DNA of 64,000 nt from contig NZ_AECZ01000004.1 of the NCBI RefSeq assembly GCF_000179555.1, positions 124,001-188,000 on the forward strand. The letters run 5' to 3'. Made by a program: the position numbers and the translations under genes. Below are positions 35,565 through 45,182 of this stretch, piece after piece. This DNA comes from Solidesulfovibrio fructosivorans JJ]. Lineage in GTDB: Bacteria > Desulfobacterota > Desulfovibrionia > Desulfovibrionales > Desulfovibrionaceae. The notes under the pieces are model-generated. The model was given only the letters and a program-made list of their open reading frames with translations, did not search any database and was not told where the DNA came from. The stretch's first letter is position 1. The number at the start of each line of letters is the position of its first letter.

Positions 35565-36596
35565 ATGCAAAACAATAACGGCAGACAGACTGTCCTTGTT
35601 GTCGACGATTCGCCGGATAACATAGATGTTCTGGCGGGGATACTGGCAAGCGCCTACAACGTCAAAGCGACCAAGAGCGGCGCCAAGGCCATCGACCTTG
35701 CCATCCGCTTCAAGCCGGACATCATCCTTCTCGACATCATGATGCCGGATATGGACGGTTACGAAGTCTGTGCGCGGCTCAAAGAGGATTTTCGGGCGCG
35801 CGGCATTCCCGTCATCTTCATCACGGCCATGGAAAACGAGAACGACGAAGCCCGGGGACTCGCCCTCGGCGCCGTGGATTACATCAGGAAACCGGTCAGT
35901 CCCTCCATCGTCCTGGCCAGGGTGAAAACCCATCTCGCGTTGTACGACCAGAACAGGGCGCTTGAACTCATGGTGCGGGAGCGCACGGCCGAGCTGCAAG
36001 ACAGCCGGCTCGAAATCATACGGATGCTCGGCAGGGCCGCCGAGTTCAGGGACAGCTGCACAGCCAGACACGTCATCCGCATGAGCTATTATTGCGAGGT
36101 CCTCGCGCGGGCCGCCGGCCTCAGCGACGTGGAGGCGAACCTCATCCTGCAAGCCACGCCCATGCACGACGTGGGCAAGATCGGCATCCCCGACACCATT
36201 TTGCTCAAACCGGCCAGGCTCACACCCGAGGAACGCGAATGCATGAAGAAACATGCCGCCTTCGGCGCGAAGATCCTCGGGCGGCATGACACCCCACTGC
36301 TGCGCCTGGCCCGCGAAGTGGCCTTATCCCACCACGAGAAATGGGACGGATCGGGCTATCCGAGGGGGCTTGCCGGTGAGGACATCCCCCTGGCCGGACG
36401 CATCGTCGCCATCGCCGACGTTTTCGACGCTCTGACCAGCCGGCGTCCCTACAAGGCCCCGTGGCCCGAGCAGGAGGCGGTGGCGTATCTCCGCGAGCAG
36501 TCGGGAAAACATTTCGATCCCGCGCTCGTTGCCGCCTTCCTGGACCATCTGGACGAAATTCTGGCGTTCATGAGGATGTACACCGACACCAACTGA
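35565..36596 (+). CDS. response regulator with HD-GYP cyclic-di-GMP phosphodiesterase domain
   Basis: 343 residues. Receiver domain with phosphorylation site D57 (IILLDIMMPDMDG) occupies residues about 8-125. A coiled linker leads to an HD-GYP domain with HDVGKIGIPD, HHEKWDGSGYPRGLAGEDIPL and ADVFDALTSRRPYK. The product hydrolyses cyclic di-GMP under control of phosphorylation. The kinase encoded 69 bases downstream is the probable partner. No ribosome-binding site is strong; ATG 35565 fits the domain start. Confidence 0.93.
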   Translation: MQNNNGRQTVLVVDDSPDNIDVLAGILASAYNVKATKSGAKAIDLAIRFKPDIILLDIMMPDMDGYEVCARLKEDFRARGIPVIFITAMENENDEARGLALGAVDYIRKPVSPSIVLARVKTHLALYDQNRALELMVRERTAELQDSRLEIIRMLGRAAEFRDSCTARHVIRMSYYCEVLARAAGLSDVEANLILQATPMHDVGKIGIPDTILLKPARLTPEERECMKKHAAFGAKILGRHDTPLLRLAREVALSHHEKWDGSGYPRGLAGEDIPLAGRIVAIADVFDALTSRRPYKAPWPEQEAVAYLREQSGKHFDPALVAAFLDHLDEILAFMRMYTDTN

Positions 36597-36665
36597 CACT
36601 CCCCTTCTTGCGGCCACCACGCCCTCGGGCGCCTCCGCGAGGGCCCACGCTTCCAGGGAGCGCGT

Positions 36666-39600
36666 ATGAAACTGAAAAAAATAACCTTGCTCAGCATCGC
36701 CATGGTGGTCTTCCTGCTTGCGGTCAGCCAGACGCTCGTCTCCCTTTTCATCATCAAGGACGGCTTCAGGGACCTTGAAGACGGGGAAGCCATCGAGTCG
36801 GCCCTTCAGGCGGAAAAACAAATCAGCCTCAGGCTCAACCAGCTTGACGCCACGTTGCGGGACTGGGCCATATGGGACGATGCCTACGCCTTTGTCCAAA
36901 ACGGCTCTCCCGGGTTCGTCGCGTCGAACCTGACCCCGGAAGCGTTCACGAACCTGTCCCTGTCGGCCCTGGCGATCTGGGACGAACACGGCCGGATCAT
37001 CTTCGAACGCGGCTACGACGTCGACGGAAACGAAGATCAGGCCATGGTCGAGCGGCTCGTGCGCAAGATGGAACAGGCGGCCCCGCCACCAAACCCGCAA
37101 GACGGCATAAAAGGGCTGGCGCTCCTGGATAATGGCCTGCTGGCCCTGGTAGTGAAGCGGCCGGTGCTCAAAAGCGACGCCAGCGGCCCCCCCATAGGCG
37201 CCATGCTTATGGCCAAACTGGTGACGCCCCGCATGCTGGAGGAGCTTTCCGAGTCCCTGGGATTTTCCGTCCACCTGGAATCCATTGAAAAAAAGCCTGC
37301 CGCCTTTTCCGGAAAGTTGAAGGGAGGCTTCTTCATCGAGCGCCCGAATAAAGACGCCATAAGCGCCACATCCAGCCTCGAGGGTGTGCGCCGCGAGCCC
37401 GTGGCGGTCCTCACGGTCGTCACCAACCGGGACATCGGCAAGCGCGGCGAACGGATCACGGATGTCTATTACGCGGTCATCGGGCTGACGATCCTGGCCA
37501 CCTGCTGGCTGATCTACTTCCTGTTCTACAAGAAGGTCGTCAGCCGCATCGAGGCACTGAGCGGCCAGGTGTCGCGTCTTGGCGGGAAAGGCGATCTCAG
37601 GCGGGTGCATGTCGAAGGGAACGACGAGATCCATGACCTCGGCGCCGGCATAAACGAGATGCTCGCATCCATCGAGCAGGCCAGGGACGGGCTCATCAAG
37701 GCCTCGGAGGAGGCGGCGCAAAACGAGCGGTTCCTGGACCAACTCATCAATTCCATCGCCGCGGGCATTCTCATCGTCGATCCAGCGGACAGGACCATCG
37801 TGGACGTCAACGACTTCGCCCTCAAACTCGCCGGACGAGATCGCAACGAGGTCGTGGGCAAGGTCTGCCACAGGCTGACCTGCCCGGTCGAAAAGGACAA
37901 CTGCCCCATCCTGGACCTCGCTCAGCCGCGCAACATGTCCAAACGCACGCTCCTGACCAAGGAAGGCCGGGAGATTCCCATCCTCAAAACCGTGTCCCAC
38001 ATCGTGCGCGACGGCCGCGAGCTCTTGCTCGAAACCTTCGTGGACATCACGGACGAGGAGCGCTCCAGGGAGGAACTCGAAAAAACCAAGAAGGAGCTCG
38101 AGGACAAGGTCACCGAGCGCACGGCCCATCTGCGCGGGATTATCGATACGGCCAACAACGGCATCATCGTCATCGACTCCAAGGGGAGGATCACGGAGTT
38201 CAGCCCGGCGGCCAGCGAAATCTTCGGCTACTCCCGCGAGGAGATCATGGGCCGCGACATAAGCCTGCTCATGCCCGAGCCGCACAAGAGCAAGCATGCC
38301 CAATACATCAGGAACTACCTGAACGGCGGCGCGCCGAAGGTCATCGGCCGCCAGATCGTGCTCGACGCCCAAAAAAAGGACGGAAGCATCTTTCCCATGG
38401 AGATCGCGCTCAACACCGCCGTCGTGAACGACGACATGATCTTCGTGGCCGTCCTGCGCGACGTGACCGTGCGCAAGAGGATGGAGGAAGAGCTGGAAAA
38501 CGAGCAGCACCGCCTGCAGAAAATCCTGGAGACCAGCCCCGTGGGCGTTGTGGTCACGGTGAACGACGTGGCGCGGTTCGCCAACAAGAGCATGGCCGCG
38601 ATGGGCCTCTCGGTCGGAACGCAGGCGCGCCGGGCCTATGCCGATCCCGTGGACCGGGAAAGGATGCTGGCCCTGCTCGCGGAAAACGGCCGGGTGGAAC
38701 ATTTCGAAACCAAATTCAGGGCCAGGGACGGCGAAATCCTTGACGTCATCCTTTTTTGCTATGATTTCGACTACCATGGGGAGCGGGCCATTCTCGGCTG
38801 GGTCATCGACATCACCGAGCGCAAGGCGGCCGAGGAGGCCCTGGCCAAGGCCAAGGAGCAGGCCGAGGAAGCCACCAAGGCCAAATCCGATTTTCTGGCC
38901 AACATGTCCCATGAAATCCGTACGCCCATGAACGCCATCATGGGGCTTTCCCATCTGGCCCTGCAGACGGAGCTTACGGACAAGCAACGCAAGTATATCG
39001 AGAAGGTGTACCGTTCCGCCGAGAACCTCCTCGGCATCCTCAACGACATCCTGGATTTCTCCAAGATCGAGGCGGGCAAGCTCGATATGGAGCATGTCGC
39101 GTTCCATCTCGAGGACGTCTTTGAAAACATGGCCAGCATGGTGGGGTTGAAGGCGGAGGAAGCCGGCCTCGAGCTGCTGTTCGACCTGCCCGGAAATATG
39201 CCGACGCTTGTGGGCGACCCGCTGCGGCTCGGGCAGATCCTGATCAATCTCGGCAACAACGCCGTGAAATTCACCCCGCGTGGAGAGGTCGTGGTCAGCG
39301 CCCGCGTGATCGAGGAAACCGGGACCGGGGCCAAGCTGCACTTTTCCGTCAAGGATACGGGAATCGGCCTCAGCGAGGAGCAGCGAAAAAAGCTTTTCCA
39401 GCATTTCAGCCAGGCGGATGCCTCGACCACCAGGAAATACGGCGGGGCGGGGCTGGGGCTGGCCATATGCAAAAAGCTCACCGAGCTTATGGGCGGCGAC
39501 ATCTGGCTTGAAAGCGAGCCGGGCATGGGCAGCGTGTTTCATTTCACCGCCCGGTTCGGCAAACAGGCCGCGCCGGCCGCGCCGGACCGTTCCCGCGACT

Positions 39601-41528
39601 GGGCTGGCGAACTCCATGTTCTGGTCGTGGACGACAACTCCGCCGCCCGCGACATCTTTCTCGGCATGCTGACGCGGTTCGGGTTCCAGGCGGAGGCGGC
39701 CGCATCCGGCAAGGAGGCGTTGGCCCTGCTGGAGGAAAAGGGGCAAGAGCGGCCCTATGACATGGCCATCATCGACTGGGTCCTGCCGGACATGAGCGGG
39801 CGCGAGTTGTGCCAGGCCCTTCGCGACGCCCCAAAGATCGATCCCAAGCCCAAGATCATCCTGGCCGCAACCCATGGCCGCCCCACGCTCAAGGCCCTGA
39901 CCGAGGAGCTGGATACGGAAAACACGGTGTTGCACAAGCCGTTCATGCCGTCCTCGCTTTTCAACGCCATCATGGACGCCATGGGACGCCTTCCCGAGCG
40001 AGGCAGCGGGCATGCCAAGGCCAAACGCAAGGAGATCGCCGCCACGGTCTCCAAGCTGCGCGGGGCCAAGGTCCTCCTGGTGGAGGACAACGCCATCAAC
40101 CAGGAGGTGGCCAGGGAGCTCCTCGCCCGCAACGGCGTCCGGACCAAAGTGGCGGACAACGGCCGGACGGCCATGGAAATGCTCCAAAAGGAACGCTTCG
40201 ACGGCGTGCTCATGGATTGCCAGATGCCGGTCATGGACGGTTACGAGGCCACCAGGAAAATCCGGGCCATGGGCGGATTCGAAGACCTCCCCATCATCGC
40301 CATGACGGCAAACGTCATGGCCGGGGACAAGGAAAAATGCCTGGCCTGCGGGATGAACGCCCATATCGGCAAGCCCATCAACTTCAAGGAGCTGTCGCAA
40401 ACGCTCGGCCGGTGGATCACGCCGGCCCACCCCGAAGGGCCGGAGATGCCCGAGGAGGCGCCCGGCCCCGGTGAGGACGCCGTTTCCTGGGAGGCGCCCG
40501 GGCTGGATACGCGGCGCGGGCTGGCCAGGGTGCAGGGCAACGTGGCGTTGTATCGCCGTTTGCTCGAGCGGTTCGTGACGGACTACGGGGATTTCAGCGC
40601 GATGTTTCGCCGGGCCCTCGCGGCTGGCGAGGCCGCCGCCCCCGCCCGCCTGGCGCATACGCTCAAAAGCGTGGCCGGCAACATCGGCGCGCGGCGTGTC
40701 CAACAGGCGGCCAAGGCGCTGGAGGCCGCCTGCCTGAAAGGAGGCCCCGAGGTCATCGAGGCGCCGCTCGAGGAGGTGTTGCTGGCCCTGCATCAGGTGC
40801 TTTCCGGGCTTTCCGGCAAGCGTCGCCGGGGGAAGGCCGCCGGCAAAGAAGACGCTTCCGCCGCGGGCCCCCGAGCGGAGGAAGAATCCGGGCCAAGCGA
40901 ACAAGCCCTCCCGCGCCTCATGGACCGGCTCGAACGCTATCTGGAGGAGTCGAACACGGCGGCCCTGGGCGCGCTCGAAAGGCTCCAAGGCATTCCCGCT
41001 CTCGCGCCCTACCCGGACGCCCTTGAAAAGCTCGCCAAGGCCATCCATGGCTACGAATTCGAGGAAGCCCTGGAAGCCCTTTCCGAGCTGCGGCGGCTGG
41101 GGGATCTCCAGGACCGGGCGAGCCCGCCGGCGCAGACCCGGGCTCCTTCAGAGGCGCGGGGCGGCAACACCCGTTCGGAGCCCGAGGAAAACGAGAACGA
41201 AAGCGCCTTGCGCTGGGAGGAGGCTCTCCCGCTCATCGGCAACGACATGCCCTTCTACCGGGAACTGTGCGACAGCTTTTTCGAGAGCTACAACGAGAAG
41301 GCGTTCGCGGCCTTTTCTCCGGCCGACAGGGACGTCGAGGCCTTTACGCGCTTCCTGCATACGCTCACGAGCCTGTCCTCCCAGTTGGGAGCCTGGCGGG
41401 TGAGCGCGGTTTCGCGAAGCATGGAGCGCGAGCTGAAGGATGCGCCCGAGGCGGACATGTCCGCTTCGTTTGCCGCCCTGCAAAAGGAACTCGTCGCGGC
41501 AAGGGCCGCCTATGAAGCCCTGCCCTAG
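36666..41528 (+). CDS. large hybrid sensor kinase: CHASE4-HAMP-3xPAS-HisKA-HATPase-2xREC-Hpt-Hpt-like
   Basis: 1620 residues. A helix near residues 5-28 and another near 265-285 flank a CHASE4-like periplasmic sensor (WAIWDDAYAFV near 65). HAMP, three PAS domains (about 355-460, 485-600, 612-725) and the kinase core follow, with phosphoacceptor H749 (NMSHEIRTPMNA). Two receivers have D1037 and D1184, and an Hpt has H1331 (LAHTLKSVAGN). A second Hpt-like bundle at the end has H1565, but the usual lysine is a threonine (LHTLTSLSSQLG). ATG 36666 has GGGAG upstream. It probably passes phosphate to the HD-GYP regulator. Confidence 0.92.
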   Translation: MKLKKITLLSIAMVVFLLAVSQTLVSLFIIKDGFRDLEDGEAIESALQAEKQISLRLNQLDATLRDWAIWDDAYAFVQNGSPGFVASNLTPEAFTNLSLSALAIWDEHGRIIFERGYDVDGNEDQAMVERLVRKMEQAAPPPNPQDGIKGLALLDNGLLALVVKRPVLKSDASGPPIGAMLMAKLVTPRMLEELSESLGFSVHLESIEKKPAAFSGKLKGGFFIERPNKDAISATSSLEGVRREPVAVLTVVTNRDIGKRGERITDVYYAVIGLTILATCWLIYFLFYKKVVSRIEALSGQVSRLGGKGDLRRVHVEGNDEIHDLGAGINEMLASIEQARDGLIKASEEAAQNERFLDQLINSIAAGILIVDPADRTIVDVNDFALKLAGRDRNEVVGKVCHRLTCPVEKDNCPILDLAQPRNMSKRTLLTKEGREIPILKTVSHIVRDGRELLLETFVDITDEERSREELEKTKKELEDKVTERTAHLRGIIDTANNGIIVIDSKGRITEFSPAASEIFGYSREEIMGRDISLLMPEPHKSKHAQYIRNYLNGGAPKVIGRQIVLDAQKKDGSIFPMEIALNTAVVNDDMIFVAVLRDVTVRKRMEEELENEQHRLQKILETSPVGVVVTVNDVARFANKSMAAMGLSVGTQARRAYADPVDRERMLALLAENGRVEHFETKFRARDGEILDVILFCYDFDYHGERAILGWVIDITERKAAEEALAKAKEQAEEATKAKSDFLANMSHEIRTPMNAIMGLSHLALQTELTDKQRKYIEKVYRSAENLLGILNDILDFSKIEAGKLDMEHVAFHLEDVFENMASMVGLKAEEAGLELLFDLPGNMPTLVGDPLRLGQILINLGNNAVKFTPRGEVVVSARVIEETGTGAKLHFSVKDTGIGLSEEQRKKLFQHFSQADASTTRKYGGAGLGLAICKKLTELMGGDIWLESEPGMGSVFHFTARFGKQAAPAAPDRSRDWAGELHVLVVDDNSAARDIFLGMLTRFGFQAEAAASGKEALALLEEKGQERPYDMAIIDWVLPDMSGRELCQALRDAPKIDPKPKIILAATHGRPTLKALTEELDTENTVLHKPFMPSSLFNAIMDAMGRLPERGSGHAKAKRKEIAATVSKLRGAKVLLVEDNAINQEVARELLARNGVRTKVADNGRTAMEMLQKERFDGVLMDCQMPVMDGYEATRKIRAMGGFEDLPIIAMTANVMAGDKEKCLACGMNAHIGKPINFKELSQTLGRWITPAHPEGPEMPEEAPGPGEDAVSWEAPGLDTRRGLARVQGNVALYRRLLERFVTDYGDFSAMFRRALAAGEAAAPARLAHTLKSVAGNIGARRVQQAAKALEAACLKGGPEVIEAPLEEVLLALHQVLSGLSGKRRRGKAAGKEDASAAGPRAEEESGPSEQALPRLMDRLERYLEESNTAALGALERLQGIPALAPYPDALEKLAKAIHGYEFEEALEALSELRRLGDLQDRASPPAQTRAPSEARGGNTRSEPEENENESALRWEEALPLIGNDMPFYRELCDSFFESYNEKAFAAFSPADRDVEAFTRFLHTLTSLSSQLGAWRVSAVSRSMERELKDAPEADMSASFAALQKELVAARAAYEALP

Positions 41529-41533
41529 CCTGT

Positions 41534-42523
41534 TTACGGCACCGGAACGTTCTCCAGGAGCGTGCGCACGACGGCGTCGGGGGTGAGCCCCTCGGCCTGG
41601 GCTTCGTAGGTGAGCAGGATACGGTGGCGCAGGACGTCCGGGGCCAGCGCCTTGATGTCTCCGGGCGTGGCGTAGTCCCGTCCGTCAAGAAGGGCCATGC
41701 CCCGGGCCGTGCGGGCCAGGGCGATGGAGGCGCGCGGCGACGCGCCGTAGGCGATCTTGCCGTCCAGGCCGGCCAGGCCCGAGATTCCCGCCCCACCGGG
41801 GTCGCGCGTGGCCCCGACCAGGGCCACGATGTAATCCAGAAGCCGCGCATCGAGCCGTACCCCGGCCACGAGCGCCCCGAGTTCCAGCACCCGCTCCCCG
41901 GAGATGACCGGCTCGACCGTCGCCGGCTCGCCGCTTCCCCCCCGGCGCACGATCTCCTTTTCCTCCTCGGCCGAGGGGTAGCCCAGCACGAGCTGGAAAA
42001 GAAACCGGTCCACCTGGGCCTCGGGCAAGGGATACGTGCCCTCCTGCTCGATGGGATTCTGGGTGGCCAGGACGAAAAACGGCTCGGGCAGGGAAAACGT
42101 CTCCCCGCCGATGGTCACGCGCCGCTCGGCCATGGCCTCGAGCAAGGCCGCCTGGACCTTGGACGGCGCGCGGTTGATTTCGTCGGCAAGCAAAATGTTG
42201 GCGAAAACCGGCCCCTTGCGTACGGAAAACGTTCCCGTGGCCGGCTGGTACACCTCCATGCCGCAGATGTCGGCCGGAAGCAGGTCCGGCGTGAACTGCA
42301 CCCGGCGGAACTCGCCGTGCACGGTCCGGGCCAGGGTCTTGACCGCCAACGTCTTGGCCAGCCCCGGCACGCCTTCGATCAACACATGTCCCCGGCATAA
42401 AAGCGCGATGACAAGCCTGTCCACGAACCCGGCCCGGCCGACGAGCACCTTGGCCATCTGGGCGCGCAACGCCAAGGCGGCCTCGCCGACGCCGGCCAGA
42501 CGCGCCGGATCGATCATGGTCAT
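41534..42523 (-). CDS. moxR: MoxR-type AAA ATPase
   Basis: 329 residues. Walker A GVPGLAKTL, Walker B ILLADEINRAPSK and sensor 1 LATQNPIEQEGTYPLPEAQVDRF are present, as in MoxR chaperones that assist assembly or metal loading with VWA proteins. It is the last gene of the Bat operon and lies 21 bases downstream of the PilZ gene, whereas moxR normally comes first. GGAGA lies upstream of the ATG at 42523. Confidence 0.94.
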   Translation of the reverse strand: MTMIDPARLAGVGEAALALRAQMAKVLVGRAGFVDRLVIALLCRGHVLIEGVPGLAKTLAVKTLARTVHGEFRRVQFTPDLLPADICGMEVYQPATGTFSVRKGPVFANILLADEINRAPSKVQAALLEAMAERRVTIGGETFSLPEPFFVLATQNPIEQEGTYPLPEAQVDRFLFQLVLGYPSAEEEKEIVRRGGSGEPATVEPVISGERVLELGALVAGVRLDARLLDYIVALVGATRDPGGAGISGLAGLDGKIAYGASPRASIALARTARGMALLDGRDYATPGDIKALAPDVLRHRILLTYEAQAEGLTPDAVVRTLLENVPVP

Positions 42524-42544
42524 GGGAAATCTCCGAAAAGCGGC

Positions 42545-44347
42545 TCAACGTCCGATAGTGTTGCGGAAAATCCAGTCGTTGATGAGGAAGATGCCGTCCT
42601 TGCCCACGGTTGTAAACCGCACGAGCTTGTCCCGGCGCACCTCGCCGGCTTCGGTGAACTGGAAGCCGACGTATTTTTTGTGCAGCGGCGGAAAATCGCG
42701 AATGCTCTTGATCTCCAGGCGCAGCCCGAGCTTGAGATCCGGCAGGTTGACCTGCCCAGTCAGGTGCAGAAAAGCGAGAAGGGGGTAATCCTTGTTGCCC
42801 TCGACGAAATAGGTGTAGGCCGGGGCTTCCTCGTGCATTTCGAGCATCAGCCCGCCGGCGGAAAGATCCCGGATGTGGCACTGGGACGCGCCGTCGGGAA
42901 TGATGCAAAACGGGGCCGGCCAATGCTCCAGGGTGGAAAAGGCGTTCCAGTCCGCGCTGAGGTTGGGGGCGGAGAGTTCGAAGGAGGCCAGATGGCTGGG
43001 GTTGAGCGGCAGCCGCTTGTGGGTGCGCCGGGTCAACGCGAAGACGGCCGGCAAGGCCAGCTCCACCAGGGCGTAATCGGCGTCCACGGCCCGCACCTCG
43101 ATGACGTTTGTCCGAAAATCGCAGTACGTGCTTTTCTGCTTGCGGTCGGTGATGGCGAAATAGCCGTGGACCTCATGACCGCTTCCGGCCTCGTTGAGCC
43201 TGTTGCCCCTTGGCGACTGGAGAATCATGGACTCGTTCCTGATCGCTTTGATATAGCAGGGATTTATGGCCGTATCCTCGGAAGCGTCCGCCAGGCGGAA
43301 GTAAAGAAGGCTTTTCTGCTTGAAGGCGTTTTCCAGGACCGTGCGTTCCTCGACCAGGAGCCCGCGTGAGGGGGCGGCCTTTTTTTGCTGGATGGCCTTG
43401 GCCGCGTCCAGGGTCTTGCGCAGCCAGTACATGGCCGCGATCCGGTTGACGAAGCTTTGCGGCGGTTCCACGCCCATGCGGAACCGGGCCTCGCAACAGC
43501 CCTCGGGGCAATAACCGTCGAAGCGCCCCATGAGGTTTCGAAAAAGCTCCAGTACGCCGATATCGCGGGAAAACGCCCCGGGTTCGAGCATAAGGGTCGC
43601 GTTGCGATACTCCTCCAGGCCGAAGGCTTTGGGGATATCGCCGATCACCAAAACGCCGAACCGCCCGATCGCCGGTCCGTGGACGGCCTTGTCGAAAATA
43701 TTCCTGAACAACTTCAAAATGAGCGGCGTCTTGTATTTCGCCTCCACCAGCTTGGCGGTGAAGTCGAAAACCGGACGGCTGGCGAATTCCAGCAAGGTGG
43801 CCGTGCCCAGAGAGCGAAAATACCAGTCCCGAACCGCATGATCGTTACGCGTATTCACGACGAAATTGCTTTCGAATTTCAACACATAATCATTGTCATT
43901 GAGATTTATACAGTATTTGTTTTCGCGGGCGTTGCCGACAAAATGGACCTCCCAGTGTTTTTTCGCGTCTTCATTTATCCATGTCCAGCAATGATACAAA
44001 AGCTCGCTGCTCAAATAATCAAAGAAGCGTCTCCTGTTGAAGTCGCTTTCCAAAATATCCATCACAGCGTGTTCCAACTTCGCCCGGTTATTCTGGCAGG
44101 CAACCAAGCCCTTGTTGACCAACCAGACGGGCAAGGCCGCGTTTCGATCGAATATGTAGCGCTGCACGCTGGCGTCGATGGCGTCAGCCGTGGATCTGTT
44201 CAAGAGATTGTTGGAAATATGGCGCACGAGGCGCGAGGCTGCGCCGACAAGCGTCGGATATGCGGCGGGTTCCGGCGCCAGCTTGGCAAGCCGGCCGAAG
44301 TGCATGTCCAGGCTGGTATTGACCACGGGGGCCAGGGCATCTTTCAT
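42545..44347 (-). CDS. PilZ-domain protein with a long N-terminal region
   Basis: 600 residues. The C-terminal part (about 410-590) holds a PilZ-like module: RRTHKRLPLN, followed by DLSAGGLMLEM and YVGFQF, the elements that bind cyclic di-GMP. The first 400 residues are helical and unfamiliar, including a cysteine pair PEGCCEARF near residue 285. There are no membrane helices. ATG 44347 has AGGA upstream; the frame is open further but antisense to non-coding sequence. It sits between batE-like and moxR genes and could couple c-di-GMP to that system or to the HD-GYP protein nearby. Confidence 0.72.
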   Translation of the reverse strand: MKDALAPVVNTSLDMHFGRLAKLAPEPAAYPTLVGAASRLVRHISNNLLNRSTADAIDASVQRYIFDRNAALPVWLVNKGLVACQNNRAKLEHAVMDILESDFNRRRFFDYLSSELLYHCWTWINEDAKKHWEVHFVGNARENKYCINLNDNDYVLKFESNFVVNTRNDHAVRDWYFRSLGTATLLEFASRPVFDFTAKLVEAKYKTPLILKLFRNIFDKAVHGPAIGRFGVLVIGDIPKAFGLEEYRNATLMLEPGAFSRDIGVLELFRNLMGRFDGYCPEGCCEARFRMGVEPPQSFVNRIAAMYWLRKTLDAAKAIQQKKAAPSRGLLVEERTVLENAFKQKSLLYFRLADASEDTAINPCYIKAIRNESMILQSPRGNRLNEAGSGHEVHGYFAITDRKQKSTYCDFRTNVIEVRAVDADYALVELALPAVFALTRRTHKRLPLNPSHLASFELSAPNLSADWNAFSTLEHWPAPFCIIPDGASQCHIRDLSAGGLMLEMHEEAPAYTYFVEGNKDYPLLAFLHLTGQVNLPDLKLGLRLEIKSIRDFPPLHKKYVGFQFTEAGEVRRDKLVRFTTVGKDGIFLINDWIFRNTIGR

Positions 44348-44447
44348 GAAGCTAGGTCCTATCCTTACGGCCTTCGAAGAAAGACTGTCGATCGATAGCA
44401 CAATGCCTTTTTTTCGCAAGCGCCCGGGGCTCGCGCAACAGTGTACC

Positions 44448-45182
44448 TTAACGCGGCAATGCGGCAACTGTGTTCCGATCGACCCACCCCGCCCGGATCG
44501 CCCCCCCTTTTTCCGTGACCACACGGACAAAGCCGTTTCGGGACGGCCCGGGAACGACGACCGTGCCGGGGGCCAGGGAAAAAAGCGTCGCGGCCCCCGG
44601 TTCCGGGGCGCTGGCGGCTTCGACGGCGCGCAACGCCACCGCGCGCGGGAAAAGGACCGGCCCCACCGACGTCCAGCCGGCCGCCAGCCACAGCGCGGCC
44701 ACGAGCGCGGCGGCGACAACGATACACCGGCGCGGCGCCCGCGCCCGGAAAAACCGCAGCCCGGCCAGGCCGAACCAGAAAAGCGCATTGGCCGTCAACA
44801 CGAGCGTCCACAAGAGGCGCGGCGCGACAAGCCCGGCCAGGGGGGCATCGACGGCCGTGACCTCAAGCCCGGCGGCGGCCAGGGCGGCGGCGACCGCCCC
44901 ATCGGCCGGGTCCAGGCGGCGCGCCCGGTACAGCCACCAGGCTGCCCGGCCGGGTTCGCCGCCCAAGCGGCTGGCCGTGGCCGCGTCCAGGCACAGGGCC
45001 GTTCCGACCAGACCGGGATCGGCCTTGGTAGCGGCGTCAAAGGACGCGGCGGCGGCGGCGTAGCGGCCGGCCGCGTAGTCCCGCCGGGCCGCCTCCAGCG
45101 CCGTATGCCCCGGTCCGCCGGCCAGGGCCGCGCCGGATGCCAGGAGCCATAGGGCCACGGTGAAGGAAAGGAGCGTCCTCAT
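44448..45182 (-). CDS. BatE-like protein (TPR and SH3-like)
   Basis: 244 residues. A signal peptide or N-terminal helix (LLSFTVALWLLASGAALA) precedes tetratricopeptide-like repeats (AAGRYAAAAASFDAATKADPG). Two membrane helices (about 121-175) follow, and a C-terminal SH3-like module contains LAPGTVVVPGPSRNGFVRVVTEKGG. The start overlaps batD by four bases. BatE proteins help the aerotolerance complex in Bacteroides; exact function is unknown. Confidence 0.75.
   Translation of the reverse strand: MRTLLSFTVALWLLASGAALAGGPGHTALEAARRDYAAGRYAAAAASFDAATKADPGLVGTALCLDAATASRLGGEPGRAAWWLYRARRLDPADGAVAAALAAAGLEVTAVDAPLAGLVAPRLLWTLVLTANALFWFGLAGLRFFRARAPRRCIVVAAALVAALWLAAGWTSVGPVLFPRAVALRAVEAASAPEPGAATLFSLAPGTVVVPGPSRNGFVRVVTEKGGAIRAGWVDRNTVAALPR

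Noticed and set aside
36324-41048. A 1574-codon minus-strand frame opposite the hybrid kinase
   Set aside because: Its sequence has no domain pattern and mirrors the codon structure of the plus-strand kinase, whose domains are unmistakable.
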